From contig OZ038496.1 in NCBI GenBank assembly GCA_964036315.1, positions 13,837,622-13,901,621 on the forward strand: a stretch of DNA of 64,000 bases. Reading direction: 5' to 3'. The stretch is from Acanthosepion esculentum. Lineage: Eukaryota > Mollusca > Cephalopoda > Sepiida > Sepiidae. Both the position numbers and the translations under genes were made by a program. Positions 57,770 to 64,000 of this stretch are shown here, one piece after another. The first letter of the stretch is position 1; each line of letters opens with the position of its first letter. The notes below the pieces were generated by a model. It was given only the letters and a program-made list of their open reading frames with translations. It made no database searches and was not told where the DNA came from.

Positions 57770-58100
57770 TACTAAAAGATGCTGGAAAAATGGTCAGTTC
57801 CCTGTACTGCTCCAGTAAGTAACTAACTCTGCTATGCTTCATGAGTCAGATCAGAGGCTGAAAATGGAGCACTGCTGCCATATCTGGGCTGGTGCTGCAC
57901 AGTCTTCACTTTCCAGCCTTGATAAAATTCAAAAGCATATATGGAGCTTTGTGTATGATGAATTGTTTTCCACCCTACAACCTGTTTCCTCACAGACGAA
58001 ATGTTGCAAGCCTCTCGCTACTCTATTGTTATTTCCATGGAAAAAGTTAAAACAAGCTAATTTCTTTAGTTCCCTCAAATCTAACCCTCCCAGTTAAAAC
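57770..58100 (+). mobile_element. LINE ORF2 C-terminal remnant
   Basis: KMEHCCHIWAGAAQSSLSSL then DKIQKHIWSFVYDELFSTLQ correspond to the EYCCHIWSGAP...DKIQRRICNVIG region of the LINE at 4.4-5.2 kb. The sequence is degraded beyond about 58050. Confidence 0.7.
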
Positions 58101-58439
58101 CTTCCACATTGTGTACGTTGAGGCGATTCACCCACATTCCTATCGTATTCTTTAGTAAGGAACAAGTTCCACTCAGCCAGATTTATCCCAAGAACTGTAG
58201 CCTTGTGAAATGGAATCCCAGCATGTTTTCCTGACGACTGCAAACTTCAGCTCAAGTCAGGGGTTAACTGTTATCTTTTCTACATATCTGCATAAATTGC
58301 GTCCCTTACTCTTCTTATCAATCACACAACAACCCTTGGGTCTTGTATAAGGTTAAAATTATTGAATGAATGAATGAAAGAAAGAAAATTGAAAATGAAA
58401 AAGAAAAAGATTAAAAAAAAGAAGGACTTTATAACCGAG

Positions 58440-58621
58440 AAGACTCTTCCAATGATTCCATAGCTAGAGAATTTGTACAGTAATCCTTTATACCACATGT
58501 CAAAGGCCTTTGAAATATCTAATGTGGTCATCCCTGAGATGCTTTTGTTGTTTAGTGCCTCACTGATTCTCCGAGTGATAGGACATAAATAATGGATCAG
58601 GCCAATCAGAACCATATTCAC
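58440..58621 (-). mobile_element. LINE reverse transcriptase palm fragment
   Basis: On the minus strand the frame reads GMTTLDISKAFDMWYKGLLY, KFSSYGIIGRVFSVIKSF. The LDISKAFD stretch contains the first catalytic Asp (motif A) of non-LTR reverse transcriptases, and the rest matches the following finger/palm helices. The YxDD motif is not present. The frame ends in simple sequence. Confidence 0.8.
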
Positions 58622-59149
58622 TCAGGAGACACTTAGATACAGGTGAACACTCTTTTATGAAAATTATTAATCAGCCAAGTAACTTAAATCACTTTTCTTT
58701 CATGTACTGATGCATGAAATGAAATTCAGCAGGTTGCCAATTTAATGGCTATAGGTATTTAAACAGTCATTCTGACTTATTCATTTTGACCTTTGAGGTC
58801 AGATACAGGAAAACAAAGGAAGTCATGGTTAATAAGTCGTCTTGATTGGCAAAAACTAGAATGGGAATGTTTGGATATAGAAAGGGATTTCAGTGAGTTA
58901 AATTTTACATGTCATGCAATGTAGATGTGTTTTGTTTTTTTTGTGTCTTGGAACTTGCTCCCCAGTAGGGGTGAGAGAGCAATCCCACCAGCTAGTTAGA
59001 AGAGGTACCCATTGATGTGGTTAATAAACTAGTAAGATTCAAATTATTTTTGTTGATGTTCTTTCATCTCCGGACCCAAAAACATTTTGACACCAGGCTG
59101 GGAGAAGACAAGCATGAGAAGATCCAATAATGTGAGTGAATTGATGCCG

Positions 59150-59392
59150 TCAACCCTCACCAAAGGGTTATGCAACATATACTCAAACTGGTGCAGTGAC
59201 CAAGAGAACCCTAGAAGAAGGGGCCTATACAACACTATAAACAAATCACAAGGCCAAATGCTTCAAAAACTTGGAATTTGGCTCCAGAAAGAAATATTTA
59301 TGCATGGCCAGTTGTATGTTGCATGCTCAAGAGTAAAAAATCCTAAGAATTTATTCTTCACTGTTAAAAAGGAAAAAAATAAATTTTCTTAA
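59150..59392 (+). mobile_element. Helitron helicase C-terminal remnant
   Basis: The frame encodes TINKSQGQMLQKLGIWLQKE, then FMHGQLYVACSRVKNPKNLF. This is the Pif1-type helicase end of Helitron transposases: the NKSQGQ motif, HGQLYVA and the SRV arginine-finger motif VI. Upstream helicase motifs and the Rep domain were not seen, so it is a short, dead fragment. It shows that Helitrons have been active in this genome. Confidence 0.8.
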
Positions 59393-60109
59393 AAAATATT
59401 GTTTGCCATTAAGTCTTATAAAATTAAAGAAATTATCAAACTGTGAAATACAGTTTTTGTCGAAGAATTTTTCCAAACAAATAAACTTACAAAATTTAAT
59501 GAAATGTAGAGTTTGTAAATCTCGACAAAAAATGTTAGCAATAACTTCAACAACACTAAATACTGTGAGGATTCCAACATGCGTCAGTGTGTTGCAAAAA
59601 ACCACTCGTCTCTCAAATATTGTATTATTAATAGAACATTGAAATAGACTTGTAAGAAGAATATTCATAAGAATATGGGAATCTATAGAAATCAACCAAC
59701 ATTCAAGATGCCAGATTGTCTACTAAGATTGCTATATTTGTATGTTTTTTTAAATCATTCCACCCCAACTTGTATTTCTTTTCATTGTATCTCTCATAAG
59801 ATTGTTTTAAATAGGAAAAGGCCAAAATAATTATCACTATCCATCATCAATGGCAATACAAACTGGTTAGAAAGTGTCTAAGACTAAAGTATAATGTGGC
59901 CTCATGACACTACAAATACCCTGGTATTATGCAACCGTTGATCAGAGCAGCTTCTCTAAGTGCTACCAAAGTGTTTGGACCCCTCATGATCAGTCAGATG
60001 CAGCAACCAGAAAAATTCCAACCTCGTACTCTCATAATGAAAAGTTGCATCCACTGATCAGTGAGATCACCAAAAAGTTAAGACCGTTAAATCATTAAGT
60101 GCCATGGAA

Positions 60110-60210
60110 GAAAGGAACCATATCTGAAACAGGGATAAACCTGTACTTCTGTTCAATAAACATGGAAGGATAACTGGCTAGGTGATAGGTAATTTTATCT
60201 ACTAAAAAGA
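60110..60210 (-). repeat. Repeat D, partial minus-strand copy
   Basis: GAAACAGGGATAAACCTGTA, CTTCTGTTCAATAA and GGTGATAGGTAATTTTATCT align with the reverse complement of 12360-12460. Confidence 0.65.
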
Positions 60211-60359
60211 TTGTCTTTTTTAAGATAGTTTCCACTTCCTTATAGACTTCAGCTGGTCGTCTCTTGCTGTTCATAAATTTATATTCTAACTGGGATTTTT
60301 TTTTTTTTCTAAATACTGTGAGGATTTCAACATGCATCAGCCTGTTGCAAAAATATTGT

Positions 60360-60565
60360 AGTTATAAAAATGTTCTCTTCGTTAATTTAATATCAATCTC
60401 TTTCAAAATTTAACTTAAAACTTTATATACTCCTCATCTTGAATATAAAAAAAAGAAGAGATTCATTTACTTTTGTTTGCAGGAGTTCAAGCTGGGTCAT
60501 AATGCTACCAAAACATTTGCCAACATTAACAAAACATAAGGCGAACAATCCACTTGAATTCGTTA
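60360..60565 (+). mobile_element. Mariner fragment
   Basis: AGGAGTTCAAGCTGGGTCAT and TTGCCAACATTAACAAAACA align with 2034-2090 and with 61076-61130. It is only the N-terminal part of the same mariner family. Confidence 0.65.
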
Positions 60566-60856
60566 TATGCCATATAGAATTATATTTTATTCCTTTTCAT
60601 ATTTTGCATTTTTCTTTTCCTCTTCCCTTGATTTAAAATCATTTTCCGAATCATCAGGAAATAAGCTAATATATAATTGCAATTCACACTTTCCCCATTC
60701 ACACTTAAGTGGAAATGCTCTTTGATATACGAGGAAGAGGGTGAAACCTCCCCTCTGGATTTGAATCTTGAACATATCTGGGGTTATCTATTAAGAAACA
60801 TCAGTTCTTAAAATGGAATTAAATATATATTTAGATCTTGGCATCATTCTGGAAAA

Positions 60857-61460
60857 TAGGTTGTTTGGAGAGTAATACCTGATTTTAGAATAAACATTTT
60901 AATTGTGTTCTAATATATTATTATAGGAATGGCACAAAAGTATATTACTCATTTTTAATAATTAAAGTGGCCTCTTTGGTATTTCGTATCAATTGCTTTC
61001 AGAATTTAAATTAAAACATTATATACCACTCATGTTGAGTATGAAGAAAGAAGAGATTCATTTACTTTTGTTTGCAGGAGTTCAAGCTTGGTCATAACGC
61101 TACTCAAACTTCTGCCAACATTAACAGAACGCGAGGTGAAGGATCAACTTGTGATCGGACAGTACAGCACTGGTTTCTGCAGTGTCGTTATGAGACTTGA
61201 AGATCAAGGTGGTAGAGGATGTCAATCTGCAATTGACAATCGACATCTGAAAACAGTCGTCAAAAACCCATGTCAAAGTATAATGGGTGTTAGCATTTCA
61301 GTAATAACAGAAAATCAAGAAAATTGGAAAGTGAAAGAGACTCCACAAATGTGTTCCATTTAAACTCAATGAAAGTCAATGAGTCGGACATTTTGAAGTG
61401 TGTTTGATGCTGCATCTGCAAAATTCAAATGATCCAAATTTAAGTTCTAATTAGTGACTT
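60857..61460 (+). mobile_element. Mariner remnant, second copy of the 1254-2983 family
   Basis: The left end TAGGTTGTTTGGAGAGTAAT matches the inverted repeat at 1254. The interior contains AGGAGTTCAAGCTTGGTCAT and AAGGATCAACTTGTGATCGG. An uninterrupted version of the site disrupted by the SINE at 1320 is seen at about 60910-60940. The right end is missing. Confidence 0.7.
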
Positions 61461-61799
61461 GTGATGAGAAATGGATGCTTTATGAGAATTGTAACGAGCA
61501 CTAATTATCATATTTTCCTGTTATATACCTATGAACACTAATGGGTATGTCCCAATCCTCATAAATACGTTGGACACTATTGTGAGTGGGGGTAATATGC
61601 TTTCCAAGTAGTCCACCACTAGCAGTGGTTTACCTACTTCACGCTGCTGGCAAGAGACACTTTATGTAACCTGGACTATTCTTGTAAAACCTAATCAATT
61701 TTTATGGTGTATTTAAGGGAAATTAAAAATTGTTTTAGGGGAGGCAACTTTTACCCAAGTCTATTCAGAGCCTGTAAGATATAGATTTTTTGGTAAAGT

Positions 61800-62890
61800 T
61801 TAACATTTGTACCTGGAGGAAAAAAGACAGGCTGTCAAAAGAACGGTTTTCTCAAGAATGACAACAAAAATGTTAAACAGTATTCTTGTAAATAACAAAT
61901 AAAGAGCTTTTAACAGTTTTGTTCTCAATTCCCAGGAAAAAAAAAAAAAAAAAAATTGCTTATAAGCAATTCTCGTGAATTTATGTGCCAAGTACAAATG
62001 AAAGAAATCTCTGGAAAATGCATTTTGTTGCAACATTTATAATTACGGTTACTTGTCGTTATGCATTTATTTAAATTTTCTTTTTCTCTTGTTCAGACAT
62101 TTTTATAAATTTATGAGGAAAAAAACCTGTTTTCATAGTGTTTTCTTTATATGATAAATAATAAATATTGCATTGCTATTGGTTCATATACAGTCAATGA
62201 TGAAATTATTTGTAAACCCATCAATTTTGAATATTTTCATCCATTTCTCAGAATCTAATGATGCTATGTTTTTTTTTTATATGTTAATAAGCACAAAAAA
62301 GGAATATAAAAATCAATTTTTAGAACACTTAGTTAAATGCAACAAATTTGTCAGGCAAATTATGCAAAATAAGAAAAGACAAAATTATTCATACGGTATG
62401 AAAAAATAGAACGATTTTCACCATCTTAATAATCAATAGCATGGCCTCTCATCTTTATAACTCGCTGCAATTGTTTTCTAAAGTTTTTGATGAGATTTGA
62501 ACAAATCTTTTCTGGGATTTTCTTCCATTCTTCAACGGTTACACATTCTAATTCCTGAAGGTTTTTTGGTGGGCATCATACGGCCATTAGATTCTGAGAA
62601 ATGGATAAAAATATTCAAAATTGATGGTTGTACGAATAATTTCATTGTTGACTGTATATTTATAATTTTCTAAATAGAAAATTATTCTTGTAAATAATCT
62701 AATAAAATAAATAGTGTTTCACATTTTTGCTGTCAAATTCTCGGGGGGAAAAAAGAGAATGCATAAATTCAATTTTCATATGTTTGGCTTTTATTAAAAT
62801 TTTAAAAATAGTTTTTTAAAACAATAAAAATTACCAAGGGAGTCAAAAGTAATAACAGGGTCAAGAGAAAAACTGTCCTTTTGACACACC
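61800..62890 (-). repeat. Dispersed repeat R1, copy D, interrupted by a MITE
   Basis: Reading from 62890 leftward on the minus strand gives GTGTGTCAAAAGGACAGTTT, ATTGAATTTATGCATTC, TTTACAAGAATAATTTTCTA and, after the MITE, CATAAATTTATAAAAATG. It aligns with R1 copy A. A second partial start (61800-61890) abuts it. Confidence 0.65.
62191..62654 (-). mobile_element. Tc1-derived MITE, 464 bp, about 75-bp inverted repeats
   Basis: CAGTCAATGATGAAATTATT (62191) and its inverted partner AATAATTTCATTGTTGACTG (to 62654) are flanked by TA on both sides. The arms remain complementary for about 75 bp. Between them the minus strand keeps a C-terminal piece of a Tc1-like transposase (NLQELECVTVEEWKKIPEK, NLIKNFRKQLQRVIKMRG). 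It is an internal-deletion derivative inserted in repeat R1 copy D. Confidence 0.9.
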
Positions 62891-63050
62891 ATTTTTTTTT
62901 TTTTTTTGGTGTTGGTGGTGGTGGGGAGTTATTAAACTTTGCCAAATTTTTTTTCCAATTTATACAATGTCAGCAGAATAAACTATAGGAACACCAATAT
63001 TCTGCTGATGTTACAGAATTGGCTTGAATTCTTTATGAATAGAGTTAATA

Positions 63051-64000
63051 CACTCCTGATCAAAAATTTAAGACCACTTGAAAATTTTTTTTAAAAAGAC
63101 TGTTTTTCATGGAAAAATTTTAAACATTTTTCACTTAAAGTTACTAATTTTATAATCTAAAAGGTTATGTAGACAAAAAGTTATAATCCGAACATTTGAG
63201 AAATTGACATTTTTATAAAATGAGGCGTTTTACACTTGATCAAAATTATAAGACCAGAGACAAAAATTCTATGAAATTGTACGAAAAGTGTACGAAAATA
63301 TTCAACAACCAAATTTAATAATGAGTTCTACCTCCACCAGTTTTGATGACTTCAAAAATTCTTTGGGGCATGCTAGAAATTAGTGTTTCCATTAAGGTGC
63401 GAGGAATATTGCTCCAGCTTCTGAAGATAGCTTCACGAAGTTCATTTTTTGTTGAATATTGTTTGACATTTCGATAAACATCTCTTGCCATCCATCCCCA
63501 AACATTTTCAATTGGGTTCAAGTCCGGTGAGCATGCAGGATGTCTCAAGAGATGGACCCCATTTTCTTGTAGAAAGGTCAAGGTCCGGCATGCAGCATGG
63601 ATTGCAGCATTATCCTGTTGGAGTAACCATCCATCCCCACACAAACGATGGCCTTCCATCACCAACGATGCTTTTTGTAGCATGCTAACATAACCAGCCA
63701 CTGTCTGATGACCCTGCACCACCTGGAGCTCCATCGTCCCACTGTAAGAAAAGCACCCCATACCATTAGGGACCCTCCACCACTATGACGTGTGGAGAAA
63801 ATTTCTGGAGGCATGTTTTTGTTATGCCAATATCGTTGGAAGCCATCAGGACCATCTAGATTGAATTTTTTCCCATCAGGAAACAGAACTTTCTTCCACT
63901 TCCCATCCTCCCATGTTTGGTATTCACGACCAAACCTTAAACGGTTCCCTTTCTTCATGGAAGCAGCCAAGGAATTTGTTTGCGCTTTTTATTTACCATG
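63051..64000 (-). mobile_element. Tc1-like transposon, nearly intact, truncated by window edge
   Basis: The element begins after TA at 63049-63050 with CACTCCTGATCAAAAATTTA. A similar motif, CACTTGATCAAAATTATAAG, lies inside at 63235, giving paired repeats at this end. The transposase is read leftward from 63970 and ends at 63315. The right terminus is outside the window. Confidence 0.9.
63315..63970 (-). pseudogene. Tc1-family DD34E transposase with one frameshift
   Basis: The first frame (63970 to about 63745) ends in HSGGGSLMVWGAF. The second (63761-63315) carries LLQQDNAAIHAACRTL with the second catalytic Asp, and CSPDLNPIENVWGW with the catalytic Glu, 34 residues apart, the Tc1 signature. 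It ends with MPQRIFEVIKTGGG near the stop. The frames switch at a T run around 63748-63752, one base short of the in-frame length. The first catalytic Asp and the DNA-binding N-terminus lie partly or wholly beyond the window edge. The rest looks intact, so this is a young copy or a homopolymer error. Confidence 0.85.

Overview
The window looks like nuclear DNA of an animal, most likely a cephalopod mollusc and probably an octopus. This is an inference. It rests on the very AT-rich sequence with long T and A homopolymers, long introns with GT/AG splice sites, abundant tRNA-derived SINEs, and a dense mix of Tc1/mariner, pogo, hAT, Penelope, Helitron and LINE remnants. There is no bacterial-style gene organisation, and nearly all of the DNA is non-coding.

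One cellular gene can be supported. It is the 3' end of a plus-strand gene: three coding exons at 12204-12306, 19067-19193 and 21271-21484. Their split codons join in phase and end at a TGA, giving a 147-residue, lysine/arginine-rich and then cysteine-rich C-terminus. I do not recognise the family. The earlier coding exons are not visible and probably lie upstream of the window. From the stop codon to about 45.56 kb the DNA is U/T-rich on the plus strand and comparatively poor in transposon remnants. It ends at a good poly(A) signal with a GT-rich downstream element, so a very long 3' untranslated region (up to about 24 kb) is a reasonable but unproven reading.

The most unusual structure is a second, inverted copy of the terminal coding exon at 14059-14272, inside the intron that precedes exon 19067-19193. 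It keeps the acceptor site, an open frame and the stop codon. It differs from the sense exon at 8 of 214 bases (about 96% identity). A pre-mRNA of this gene would contain both arms of a roughly 500-nt inverted repeat.

Layout. 0-8.7 kb: mobile-element remnants (mariner, hAT MITE, SINEs, LINE tails, Tc1). 8.66-9.97 kb: a small inverted-repeat element, a weak promoter candidate and a Penelope-like remnant. 12.2-21.5 kb: the gene's 3' exons, with introns holding pogo, Tc1, SINE and LINE insertions and the inverted exon copy. 21.5-45.6 kb: putative 3' UTR, with scattered MITEs, a 500-bp direct duplication and many microsatellites. 45.7-64 kb: dense transposon debris, including two striking tandem arrays (96-bp units at 51396-51904 and 137-bp units at 52441-53167), an internally deleted mariner, a Helitron helicase tail and a young Tc1 element running off the right edge. 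Several nested insertions can be read directly from target-site duplications and give relative ages.
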